From Pollenia angustigena (Eukaryota > Arthropoda > Insecta > Diptera > Polleniidae), in contig OV884058.1 in the NCBI GenBank assembly GCA_930367215.1, positions 102,695,802 to 102,759,801 on the forward strand: a DNA stretch of 64,000 nucleotides, in the 5' to 3' direction. Made by a program: the position numbers and the translations under genes. Within the stretch, counting starts at the first letter, position 1, and each line of letters begins with the position of its first letter. Shown piece after piece: positions 35,866-46,855 of the stretch. The notes beneath the pieces are model-generated. The model was not told where the DNA came from. It made no database searches and saw only the letters and a program-made list of their open reading frames with translations.

Positions 35866-38110
35866 GAAAAATGTCGCTTTTATATAGAAAAATTGTAGGT
35901 TTTCAATTGAAAAATAACCGTTCTTTTATAGAAAAATTATCCCTTTTCTGCAGAAAATTTGTCTCTTTTCTGTAGAAAAATTTTCCCTTTTTTGTAGAAC
36001 AATTTTCTCTTTGTTTTAAAAAAATTATTGTATCTCTTTTCTATAGAAAAATTATATCTTTTCTATAAAAAAATTATATCTTTTCTATATAAAAATTTTC
36101 TCTTCTCTATAGAAAAATAATCGCTTTTCTATAGAAAAATTATCGATTTTCTATAGAAAAATTATCGTTTCTATAGAAAAATTATCGTTTCTATACAAAA
36201 ATTGTAAATTTTCTTAAAGAAAAGCTATCAATTTTTTTTATCAATTTTCTTAAAGAAAAAAAACAATCACTATTCTAATTGAAATATTATGAATTTTTTT
36301 TAGAAAAACTATTAATTTTCTATAAATATAAAATATTCAATTCTCTTATAAAATTCTATAGAAAATAAGTTATAAGTTTTCTATATAAAAAAGTTATAAA
36401 TTTTCTATAGAAAAAAAAGGTTTAAATTTTCTATAGAAAACAGTTATAAATTTTCTTTAGAAAAAAGGTATAAATTATAAAATTATCAATTCTTTGGAAA
36501 AAAATTATTAATTTTCTATAGAACAAAATTATCAAAATATAAAGTTATAAATTTTCAAAAACGAAAAATGAAAAATGTTATAAATTTTCTTTAGAAAAAA
36601 GTTAAAAATTTTCTATAGAAAAAAGTTATACATTTTCTACAGAAAAAAAGTTATAAATTTTCTATAGAAAAACGTTATAAATTTTCTATAGAAAAAAGTT
36701 TTAGTTTTGATATTTTTGAGAATAAAATTATTAATTTATAAATTTTCTACAGAAAAAAGTTATTTATTTTCTATAGAAAAAAATTATCAATTTTATATGG
36801 AAAAAAATTATCAATTTTCTATAGAAAAAATTGATCAATTTTCGATAGAATAAAATTATCAATTTTCTATAGAAAAAAGTTATAAGTTTTCTATAGAAAA
36901 AAGTTAAAAATTTCCTATAGAAAAAAATTATAAATTATAAAGTTATCAATTTTCTTAATCCAAATTTTTAATATTTTTAATTAGGCTTAAGTTCATGAAA
37001 TTTAATTTTTCATTAAATTATTTTTATGAAGAAAGGAATTTTACAACATGAAAATTAATCAAAATTGTTATTGCCGGGGTTCGAGCCCCAGCCACGTCAA
37101 GAATGAAAGACTATCAATAACAATTTTGATTCATTTTCATGTTGTAAAATTCCTTTCTTCATAAAAATAATTTAATGAAAAATTAAATTTCATGAACTTA
37201 AGCCTAATTAAAAATATTAAAAATTTGGATTAAAAACCATAAATAGTTCAACAAGATAACCACAATACTAATTATAGTTATCAATTTTCTATAGAAAAAA
37301 ATTATCAATTTTCTATAGAATAAAATTATCAATTTATAAAGTTATAAATTTTCTATAGAAAAACGTTACAAATTTTCTATAGGAAAACGTTATAAATTTT
37401 CTATAGAAAAAGTTATAAATTTTCTATAGAAAACGTTAAATTCTCTATAGAAAAAAGTTATAAATTTTCTATAGGAAAGAGTTGTAAATTTTCTATAGAA
37501 AAAAGTTTTAAATTTTCTATAGAAAAAAGTTATAAATTTTCAATAGAAAAAAGTTATAAATTTTCTATAGAAAAAAATTAACAATTTTCTAAAGAAAAAA
37601 ATTATCAATTTTCTAAAGAAAAAAATTATCAATTTTCTATAGAAAAAAATTATCAATTTTCTATAGAAAAAAATTATCAATTTTCTATAGAAAAAAATTA
37701 TCAATTTTCTATAGAAAAAAATTATCAATTTTCTATAGAAAAAAATTATCAATTTTCTATAGAAAACAATTATCAATTTCCTATAGAAATAAATTATCAA
37801 TTTTCCATACAAAAAATTATCAATTTTCTATACAAAAAATTATTAATTTTCTATACAAAAAAATTATAAAATTTCTATACAAAAAATTATCAATTTTCTA
37901 TAGAAAAAAATTATCAATTTTGTATAGAAAAAAATTATCAATTTTCTATAGAAAACAATTATCAATTTCCTATAGAAAAAAATTATCAATTTTCTATAGA
38001 AAAAAATTATCAATTTTCTTTACAAAAAATTATCAATTTTCTATAGAAAAAATTATCAATTTTTTGCAAAACAATTGCCAATTTTCTATAGAAAAATTAT
38101 TAATTTAAAA
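35866..38110. repeat. ~2.2-kb satellite of ~24-bp units built on palindrome TTTTCTATAGAAAA
   Basis: The array consists of variants of 'attatcaattttctatagaa', each holding the 14-bp perfect palindrome TTTTCTATAGAAAA. Over 37580-37790 the period is exactly 24 bp; elsewhere spacers vary (ttata-a, ttatc-a, gttataa). Because 24 is a multiple of 3, long open frames arise (37540-37812 minus reads as RKLIIFFY repeats). It is interrupted by a foldback at 36956-37232. Confidence 0.92.
36956..37232. mobile_element. Foldback with 118-bp arms and a tRNA-like T-arm in the loop
   Basis: 36956-37073 and 37115-37232 are reverse complements with one mismatch. The 41-bp loop (37074-37114) contains GGGGTTCGAGCCCC, a T-stem/loop and B-box match, followed by 'agccacgtcaagaatgaaag'. 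It lies inside the palindromic satellite. It could be two head-to-head copies of a tRNA-derived short repeat, one of them truncated, or a foldback that captured a tRNA piece. No target duplication was found. Confidence 0.85.
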
Positions 38111-39858
38111 AAGTTCTAGAGAAAAGATATTGACTTTAAAAATTATATAGAAAATTTATCGAATTGATTTAGAAAATTTTTCGAAATTTTCTTCCAAAAA
38201 AATTTGCAATATAGATTCAATGTTTACTAAAAACCTTATTTTCTATAAAAAATTTTGTAATATTTTTAATTTTCTATAATAATTTTGTAATACTTTTAAT
38301 TTCCGATTAAAAATCCTTTAATATTTAAAAAATAATTTATTTTTAGTTCACTGTTTCTTACAGCTTACTGTTTGTTGGCTGCTTAATTCATTGTCGCATT
38401 CATCGTTAACCAGCCAACGAACCAAACAAACAAACAACCAGCCAAGTCTAACTATTTTAGCCAGTTGTTTCGTTAGATTCCTTATTTTTTTTTTGAATGA
38501 GTAACTTGTATGAATAACTGCAGCGTACTAACACACAAGCAGACAAACAAACAACTTAGGTGTGCATGTGTTGCTGTTGCAGCCAACTACAATTTAAGTC
38601 GATGTTTGCAATGGGAAACACCTGCAAACGCACCTGTAAAACGCCGACGCTTTAAAATACATTTCATTTTAAATTTCTGTTGTCTTTTTTCTCTTAATCC
38701 CAATACAACTTCATACTTGTACTTTGTAATTTAATCCATTGTTTTATTACGAGATTCTGAACAGCCAACAAACCAACCAACCGACCAGCTAACAATTCCA
38801 ACAAACATTTCTCTGTACGTTTGTTTTATATTTAATTTTTAATTTTATAATTTTAATTTTCAATTTAATTTCATTTTAGTTCTAATGAAAAATCATTTGT
38901 ACGATTTGATATCTGATGTGAATAATAGAAAATTAATAAAAAAAAGTATCGTACAACTGCATCAATACCGGATGCGAGTGTTTGAAACGACTTAATATGA
39001 AGGCAGGTTATGAGTTTGAAATAGAAATTATATATTGTGAAATATTTATAGTTTCATAGAAAGGTATATATTGAAAAATTTTCTATTTTAAAGAGATGTA
39101 GATGGATATTTACATATTAGAAAAATTAAGTTTTAGTTAAACATATTTCAAATTGTTAAAGAATTTCTAAAAAATTTACTCAGAAAAAGTTATATAATAT
39201 TTCGGTACAAATAAGTAGATACATTCTACCCTCTTTTTATTTTAAATGCAAGTTTGCTAAACGTCTTTTAAGCCATCAAATGGAGTTCCAAGCTCCCTTT
39301 GAATTTTTTCTAGAACTTTGTGTCTTTAATGTTCAGAACCTTAAAATCTCCATTGAAAGCTTATTTCAACTTTACCTCGCCATTTTTTTTAAATTTTAGA
39401 AATGATAAGATTTTTCATTTAAAAAGAGTTGTAGGTATATATTTTTATAGAAGCACAAGAAGAAAATAAGCAATAGAAAATTTTGTTCACAAATTTCACT
39501 ATTTTTTTCTAACAAAAAAGGGATAAAAAATTAATATAAAGTTTTAGTGCTTTCTTTAGAATTTTAAATGAATTTCTAACACATATTTAATGTAAATAAT
39601 TTAATGCGATACACATTCGAAAAAATTATGAAAAAAGTACGATCATATCAATTTTTCCACCCCTGAAAAAATTAACAAAAACAGCTGTTGTCGCCAGCAT
39701 CGGAATAAAAATAATAAAATATTACAGAAATTTTACATTTTATGTTGTTTAAATCACGCGAAAATTGAAAACGCACTTAAAATAAATATTTAATTATTTG
39801 TTTTGTAGAACAGCTGTTTATATGCTACAAAGAGTTTTATTTACAGTTAGTGTAGATA
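38111..39858. other. AT-rich stretch with CAAA/CCAG-type simple repeats
   Basis: 'aaccaaacaaacaaacaacc' (about 38421) and 'aacaaaccaaccaaccgacc' (about 38767) are simple-sequence stretches. A 74-codon frame (38510-38734) has no recognisable similarity. Nothing else identified. Confidence 0.4.
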
Positions 39859-40485
39859 CAGTGAGCGTCAAAATAAGGTGTGCAGCTTGTTTTCCAATAT
39901 GTAAAAAGTGTTATGTTAGTTATAAAAAGGTCAGTTTCTACTTTGCCAAATTTGATTAGACTTCAAGCTTGATGTCATTTGTAGAATCTCCAAAATTTGA
40001 CGAAAGCAATTTGGACAAAGCAACGAGGTAAAAAGGTGAAAATATATCTATAGTGAAGCGTGATAGGGTTGGCGTTTGTAATACATCATAAAACTGCTGG
40101 ATCAGCCCAATAGTCGCTCGATATCAACTCAACTAAACAGCTGGGAGCATTTGGACAGACAAATTAAAATAAAACATAATGAGCAAGCACTCTCTGAAGA
40201 AAATGCTGCAGTAACAGTGGCCAAAAATGTATACTGAGCTTACTTTAAAATGTATGGAATCGATGCCAAAGAGACTAGAAGTCGTCCTTAAAGCAAAAAG
40301 AAATCAAACAACGTATTAGCCACTTCACTTTTCTTAGTATTTTGAAACTGTACACTTTTTTTGACGCGTTTTAAACGGAGTAAATTTGTTTTTTATTGTA
40401 CTGGTTTTGTTGTTTTTGAAGTATTTCAAATTTTTAATTTTATATTGAAATAATATTGTCCAAAGTTTTGTAAATGATTTAAATA

Positions 40486-41253
40486 CTACCTTTACATTAG
40501 GCCGAAATATTGTAGATTTGATTTAAAATCTTCTTCGAAATCTAGTGCGTTTACATTATACTTTTTTGACATTAGCGAGATTTTGTTTTTATAACAAAAC
40601 AGCTGACTAAAAGTTTTTTCATTACACATACAAACACAAAAATAAATATACATTTAAAAATATGCATAACCTTTTATTAATAATCAACGATATATATTTT
40701 TTCAATATTATTCGTCTTTTTTATATTTTTACAGTTTTTATTAAACTTTTTAATCTGTTTTAAATGTCATTTTTTCTTGTGCAGGGAAGTATTTTTTAGT
40801 GCTTTATTGAAAAAACCTTAGTTGCATCATTAAGTACTACAAGATTTTGAGTAGATTTCGTCGAAATCTAGTCACGAAGTAGATTTTGTTTTGTACACTG
40901 AAAAAATTTTCTTCACAGATCCAATGAAATTTACATTAAAATTCAACCTATGTAACCTTTCATTGGATTAATGAAGGATTAATAAAATCAATGACAAAAT
41001 TTTCATTGATTTTATGAATCCTCATTGAAAAAATGGATAAAGTAAACGTTTGTCATTAAACTAATGCAAAATTTTCATTGATTTTATGAAACATTTCATT
41101 AATCCAATGAAAGGTTACATAGGTTGAATTTTAATGTAAATTTCATTGGATCTGTGAAGAAATTTTTTTCAGTGTATGGGAAATCTAGTCAAAAACAACT
41201 AGATTTGGTTCAAAATCTCGTAAGTACTAGATTTGGCGTAGGTGTAAATGTAG
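40486..41253. mobile_element. MITE with CTACNTTTACA ends inside the Tc1-like element
   Basis: The left end CTACCTTTACATTAGGCCGA and the right end, inward CTACATTTACACCTACGCCA, are imperfect inverted repeats with TA outside both (40484-40485 and 41254-41255). Copy 1 of the host Tc1-like element lacks this block, which shows that it is an insertion. It in turn contains the palindromic MITE at 40896-41174. Confidence 0.8.
40896..41174. mobile_element. Near-perfect palindromic MITE, 279 bp, TA duplication
   Basis: TA flanks CACTGAAAAAATTTTCTTCA on the left and the reverse complement of CACTGAAAAAAATTTCTTCA on the right. The two arms agree for about 80 bp with only a couple of differences, and weaker pairing extends to the centre ('attttcattgattttatgaa' occurs twice). 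The high arm identity suggests recent insertion or gene conversion. No coding. Confidence 0.9.
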
Positions 41254-41620
41254 TATAAACTTTCAAAAATTAAAATTCTTTATTACTAAAATAACACTTT
41301 TTTTATTGGAAAACCAGTTGTACCCTTTATTTTGGCATAGATTGTAGACACAAAGTGGGTTCATTTTCATTCTAGTAAATACTCGAAAAAATACACAGTA
41401 AATGAATGCTTCACCAGCAAAAACTAACAAGTTAGGCACGTCGACAGTATCCAGCTGTAAGATACAGGGTTATGTCTTCCTTAACCCATCTGCATTCCGC
41501 TCCAACTTTTCCCATTTATGGTCTTTGTGGTACAATTTTGCCCAACTATTACTTAGAATCTATCACTTTGAATGTATGAAAATATCAGATTGTGTAGATA
41601 TGTATAAAATTCTACATAAC

Positions 41621-41939
41621 AAAAGATTTTGCTATTCGTGCTTAATTCCCAGTTTTTATTATTGATAAAAACACTTGAAATTTATTGTTGATGTGTTTTG
41701 TTTAAGCTTTGATATTGTTACAAGTAGAACTGTTGCTTATAAGTCTTATACGTTTAACAGTTTTATTTGGTTTAATATCTTTAGTTTTTCTAAAATCTTT
41801 ATGGATGAAGTTTCCTGATGATCTGGCCTAAGCAACCAGTGAAATGCGCATAGGAATAGCTTATCCCATCAACAATAAATTTCAAGTGTTTTTATCAATA
41901 ATAAAAACTGGGAATTAAGCACGAATAGCAAAATCTTTT
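41621..41939. mobile_element. Foldback family B, copy 1: perfect 72-bp arms
   Basis: 41621-41692 is exactly the reverse complement of 41868-41939. The spacer ends in 'gatctggcctaagcaaccag' and 'gaaatgcgcataggaatagc', which recur in copy 2 at 46216-46815. No coding recognised. Confidence 0.85.
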
Positions 41940-42262
41940 GAAATTAAAATTTTGTATTCCCAAAAATTGAATTACTTTTTGATTATTCTACATAACTTAA
42001 TTTACTTTTCTTTTTTGTTTCATAAAAAAAAAATACATATGAAGAAACAAATTTGCAAGAAGTTTCCAACACAACTACTCTCACTTGGACAACAAAACAA
42101 AACGTTGACATTTTATACCATGAAGCTCAAATTTAATTTTCGTTACAAGAGGGGATTCACATTTTTTACTGCAATTTCTTATATAATTGACATTGTCATA
42201 TTAATATATTAATATACTTTATAGTAATTAAAATAAGAAATAATCGACAAATTTTTATTGTA
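41940..42262. other. AT-rich stretch, nothing recognised
   Basis: The short frame 41952-42212 has no recognisable similarity. Confidence 0.35.
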
Positions 42263-42533
42263 GGCCAAGAATTCTGTGGCTTGGTGCTAAAAGGGCCAAT
42301 ATCAATATTTTTCTGTTTTGAGTTAATCGTTGCATTAGGTGTTTTCTCTTAACATCTTTTTTGTTTTTTTTTTTTATGAAACAGCCAAGGTTTTTAGCCC
42401 AGAACAGCTTCATAAGGGTTTTACTAGCAAATTTCAGTAAGAACTCTTCTCTAAAAACAATTTAATTTAAATTTTCTCAAAAGTAAATATTTTGAAATTG
42501 ACCCTTTTAGCACCAATCCACAGAATTAAGGCC
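42263..42533. mobile_element. MITE with GGCC..AATTCTGTGG ends, 271 bp
   Basis: The left end GGCCAAGAATTCTGTGGCTT and the right end, inward GGCCTTAATTCTGTGGATTG, both continue as GGTGCTAAAAGGG. No coding. Target duplication not clear. Confidence 0.75.
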
Positions 42534-43131
42534 AAAAACTTTGACGCATAAAGACTACAAGTGTATAAACAACTTATTTTTTTATGTGAACAAAAATACA
42601 AAAAGCTTTGTTACTTTATATTGCTACTAAATGGTTATTTCCCTTCTTGTTTTGGTAAAATAAACTTTTAAGTCGTTACTGCATCATCAACATGAAAAAA
42701 AGTAAGTTGAAAAGTAAAATTGGGTCATATTTACCCAAAGCGAAGGGTTAATTAAATACTTTTGAATTATTTGCAAGCATTCGCATGCGTATTGTGATTT
42801 TAAAATTTGTTAAATGTATTCAAGAGAAAAACTCTACCCGTGCTCATAAATTGTTCATATAAATAAGAAAAAAATAAACTAAAATGCGTTTTAGAAATCG
42901 CCAAAATAATCGCCAACTTTCTTAAACATCGCAAAAAATTGTAATGTTGCCAAACATAAAATTTTATCGCCAAATAAGTTTATAAATCATCACGTTTGAC
43001 GAGTAATCTCACATCTTACAGCCCTGATTGAGGCAATCGGTATACCAGTATCATAAACTTTAAGCGTTTCAAAAATCAGAACAAGCGCATAATAACCTCA
43101 ACACCTACATATATGGTTATGATCAAGGCAA
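42534..43131. other. AT-rich stretch, nothing recognised
   Basis: No ORF or paired termini identified. Confidence 0.35.
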
Positions 43132-43273
43132 ATTCAACTACAGGTGGTTGTAATACTACAACAATTCAAAATCAACAGAAGTACAGAAATGTCAACCGTT
43201 TCTAACAAAACCCAAACAAACTGTCAAAATCAGAAGGCCTTTCTACACCACCTGCAGTTGAATTCGCCTTGAT
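43132..43273. mobile_element. MITE 'AAGGCGAATTCA', copy 3 (short form, ~142 bp)
   Basis: The left end ATCAAGGCAAATTCAACTAC and the right end, inward ATCAAGGCGAATTCAACTGC, continue as AGGTGGT. TATG borders both ends, a possible 4-bp duplication. It shares the terminal core with the elements at 9336 and 11644. Confidence 0.78.
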
Positions 43274-44073
43274 TATGGTGTACTCGTTTATGAAGGCAAG
43301 TAAATTGTTATTAATATCAATTTAAAAAAATTTAATCATTTTTTATGCAATTTAACTGTTTTGTTGAATATGTAGCTATTACTATTCAAGAGAATTCAGT
43401 CTGAAAGGCATTTCAAAGGCATTTACTTTTGCTAATTACTAAACATATTCCACAAAAATTTCATTCAACTTACCGTATTTGTTCATAATTTGCTTACACT
43501 TCTCCATTAAAAATCATTTCTAACAAAAAAAAAAAACCAAAAATTTCCTTATTTTATGACACCAAATTTTAGCCAATTATTTAAAACATGCAATAAAACT
43601 AATTGAGTGTCATTACAACAAGACAATAAACAAAATGTACAAATATTTATTTGAACATTTATGACAACCAAAAATATTTGTAACCCAAAAAAAAAACAAC
43701 TTAAATGACAAAACCCCAAGACCAACCAGCGAGAAACAAGAGAGAGAAATATTGCAAAGACAGTCCCCTAAACAAAACTCCAATAAGAAATATATTGATC
43801 CGCACCTTAAACAAACAATCGAACAAAAACCCACAACCACAATAAATTGACATTTGAATGGAATCAAGGAAAATATTTTGGGAAAACTAAAAATCCAAGA
43901 TCAGGAAAAACCAAAAATATATTTATTCACAGAATATTTCAACACTTGGACAAAAATACATGTGTGATCATTAGTGAGAAAAATAAGTTTTGAAATATAA
44001 AAATAACTGAAAAACAATAGTAAATAGATTTTGATCTTAACATTTAAACAAAAGAGCGAGATTTTTTTATGTA
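43274..44073. other. AT-rich stretch, nothing recognised
   Basis: An open frame on the minus strand (43613-43867) is hydrophobic low-complexity translation of A-rich DNA; no gene recognised. Confidence 0.35.
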
Positions 44074-44075
44074 TA

Positions 44076-44215
44076 CAGTGGAATCTCTATAAGGGGGATG
44101 TCCTCTTTAAAGAACGCAACGCTTTCATTATAGAACGCAACCGATACCAGAAACAGTGTCCGTTGAAAAGGCAGAGTCCGCTTAAGAAGGCTGTTCGTTC
44201 AGGGAGATTACACTG
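44076..44215. mobile_element. pogo/Tigger-like MITE, 140 bp
   Basis: The left end CAGTGGAATCTCTATAAGGG, after TA, and the right end, inward CAGTGTAATCTCCCTGAACG, are short inverted repeats of the pogo-group type. The right flank is TT rather than TA, so the duplication is degraded. Internal 'gaacgcaac' phrases repeat. Confidence 0.7.
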
Positions 44216-44608
44216 TTTCCTTTTTTCAATTCAAATAGTGTGTGAAACGTAACGTTTTTTACAATTTTAATAACCATATTTTGTGTTTAAAACAATTTAT
44301 GAAAAATAGCTAAGAAAAAAAAACGTTAATATTTATTTAAATCTTGATTCAAGTGACACAATGCAGAAATAAAATCATGAATGAATGAATTGTAAATTAA
44401 ATTGAAAAAATATTTTTTTTCGACATTTTTTATAGAGAATACGAACGAGTGTTTTATATTCAAAATTTATGAACAATTGTCATTGCGTTTTTTGTTTTTT
44501 TTTTTTTCTTTTATCTCTTTCTTTTAAATTAAATGAATGATCTTTGAAAGAATCAACTCGTACCAGTCGGTTACAGCTTAAATAAACTTATAATAATGCA
44601 AAACCAAA

Positions 44609-45731
44609 ACAAGTTCGAGTGCTGTATTAGGCTATGCCGAATCTTTTACACCCTTCACCATGGTGCGGTAAGAACAGAAAGTTACATAAATATCATTCAT
44701 TAGATATAAACAAATCTACGCCCACTTTTCTAATCCTGCCCACATTTTGTTGGATGTTGTGCTTGTACCTAATTGGAAAACTTTGGTTCTTGACGTTCCT
44801 TAGATATATAAAAATCTAGAAAGTCTTTGTACACGACGAGCCACGCCCAGAAAAGTTGTATATTGATTAATCAGCCATATGAGCGAAATTTGGGCAATTT
44901 TTCTCTTACCTGTTCTCTAGATGTTAATAAATCTATTTTCTACCACGTCCACTTCTTCAATCCCGCCAAAAAATTCGGATGTTGTCTATTGATGACCAAG
45001 ATGTTTGTTCCTTATTGGAAAACTTTAGTTTTTGTCCTTCTCTAGATATACAAAAATCTAGAATGTCTTTGTTCTAGAGGTGCCACGCCTTCTTCTCCAA
45101 TCGAACCCATATTTTTAGAAAACTTGTGTATTGATATCCCTGCTATTTTTTTATCAAATTTTCTCTTACCGTTGTCAGATGTAAATGTATCTATTTTGAG
45201 CCACGCCCACTTCTTCAATCATACCAAACATTTTGTTGTTTATAGTTTAAAAACTATTGCTCTTTCCGTTCTCCAGATATACAAAAAAACTGACGGACAG
45301 ACATGTATGTATTTCTTATGAATAAAAAAATCGCAAAAATAAAATAAAATAAAAATTTAAAAAAAGCTAACTTATACAAAGGATAAATGTATATGTATGT
45401 ATTTCGGTGATGGATATAAAACAACAACAGCATGGGAGTTTATGGAAAATGGTCATGGTTTTTACTCATACATCAGCCATTTATAGACTTATCTGGTTAA
45501 ATTACAATAGAAAAATTTAATGGAGCCGATGTAACAGAAATATATAACAACCAAGTCCCTATAATTTTTAAGGGTTTCGGAAAACCAATTTCAACAGACA
45601 GACGGACATTGTTAAATCAACCTCACTACTCTAAGGATCCAGAATATAGGGCCTTAGATCCATATTGTAGAAATTACAAACGGAATGACAAACTTATATC
45701 TACCCTTTTACCTTCGGTGAAGGGTATAAAA
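44609..45731 (-). repeat. Dispersed repeat E1, copy 3, with internal tandem units
   Basis: Read on the minus strand it starts at 45731 with 'taccctt(c)acc' hairpin sequence and 'gtcattccgtttgtaatttc'. It continues through 'tgtccgtctgtctgttgaaa' and ends with the 'ggtgaagggtgtaaaagatt' and 'cggcatagcc' signature near 44630. The middle (44695-45300) is a degenerate ~245-bp tandem repeat sharing 'ccacgcccacttcttcaatc', 'ggaaaactttggttcttg' and 'tagatatacaaaaatctaga'. Confidence 0.7.
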
Positions 45732-46215
45732 ATACAAAACTGAATAAAATACCCACAATTATTTTAAATGAGAGTTAAATGATCATGCAAGTTTGTTTAT
45801 TCGTATAATTCTAATTGTATGAAACTTAAATAACGTTGTAACGAGCATGAGTTCGAGATAGATACACAGATGCGTTTTATTGTAATTCTACTTACTGTCT
45901 GGCACAAATTAAGTGAGAAGTATTGAACAGTGGGCCTATGTGTTGGAAAATTTGAGCAAACTTGTTATGAGCTGCGTATGAAAATTTTATTTTTATTGAT
46001 AAGTTAAGAGGGGTAATCACGGATATTCCAACGATTTCACTCGGAATTAGAGTTGCTTATTTCGGAAAATTTTAACACTTGCGGAAGTTTTTTTGGTTTT
46101 TGTAAAGGATAATATAAGAAAATTGTATAAGGTTTACGAATCTTGATAGATTCGCACTATATAGTCGCTTTATATATCAAAATAATTTTTGGGAATACAA
46201 AATTTTGAATTGACG
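45732..46215. other. Unannotated, AT-rich
   Basis: Nothing recognised; 'tttttgggaatacaaaatttt' near 46188 also occurs, inverted, near 41945 next to foldback copy 1, so the family B repeat may extend slightly further. Confidence 0.35.
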
Positions 46216-46815
46216 AGATTTTGTTTGTAGTGCTTAAATCTCAATTTTTATTCTTGATAGAAATACTGAAATTTATTGTTGATGGGATAAGCTGTTCCTA
46301 TGAGCATTTATTTCACTGGTTACTTAGGCACAAAGCATACAGAGATGAAAAAAGTGACGTATGAAAAATGCCAAAATCATTTGCGAGGGCAGCTTTCTAA
46401 GAAAGAGAAAGAAAACGATTTTTGTTAGTGAAGTGGCAATGTGTAAAAACAGGCAGCTACTATCAACACAAATTGCATAATCAAAACAAAAAACGCAAAA
46501 AGGGCAGCTTTCGTAGAAAAAGACAGAAAAAAACACAATATTTTCTGTCTCGGGACCCCTCTGTGTGCTCTGTGGCTTAGGTCAGATCATCAGGAAACTT
46601 CATTCAAAGATTTTAGAAAAACAAATAAAACCGTTAAGCGAATAAGAATTATAAGCAATATCTTTAGTTTTTCTTAAATCTTTGGATGAAGTTTCCTGAT
46701 GATCTGGCCTAAGCAACCAGTGAAATGCGCGTAGGAATAGCTTCTCCCATCAACAATAGTTTTCATTGTTTTTATCAAGAATAAAATTTGAGAATAAAGC
46801 ACTACAAACATAATC
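46216..46815. mobile_element. Foldback family B, copy 2, with nested insertion
   Basis: The left arm 'gattttgtttgtagtgctta' through 'cactggttacttagg' is the imperfect reverse complement of the right arm 'cctaagcaaccagtgaaatg' through 'gcactacaaacataatc'. The right half matches copy 1 at about 41815-41930. A 247-bp element (46329-46575) sits in the left arm. Confidence 0.75.
46329..46575. mobile_element. Small MITE with CACARAGCAYACAGAG ends inside foldback B
   Basis: CTTAGG borders both ends (46323-46328 and 46576-46581). The left end CACAAAGCATACAGAG and the right end, inward CACAGAGCACACAGAG, differ at two positions. The foldback right arm gives the uninterrupted reading 'cttaggccagatcatcagg', which supports insertion. 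'gggcagctttc' occurs twice inside. No coding. Confidence 0.72.
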
Positions 46816-46855
46816 TTGTAAATCTTGTCGCTTTATATATTTAAATGGGCTTAAT

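Larger units (their letters stand above)
39859..41344 (+). mobile_element. Tc1-like element, copy 2, carrying two nested MITEs
   Basis: The left end, TA then CAGTGAGCGTCAAAATAAGG, and the shared interior ('ggatcagcccaatagtcgct', 'atcgatgccaaagagactag') match copy 1 at 14906-15637. The right end 'ggaaaaccagttgtaccctt' is also shared, but the outermost right bases have decayed. It is twice as long only because of the insertion at 40486-41253. Transposase remains are broken by stops. Confidence 0.85.

Noticed and set aside
37073..37114. tRNA gene in the foldback loop
   Set aside because: Only the T-arm is present; there is no D-arm, anticodon arm or acceptor.
37540..37812. 90-codon minus-strand ORF of RKLIIFFY repeats
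   Set aside because: It is the translation of the 24-bp palindromic satellite, whose period is a multiple of 3; not a gene.
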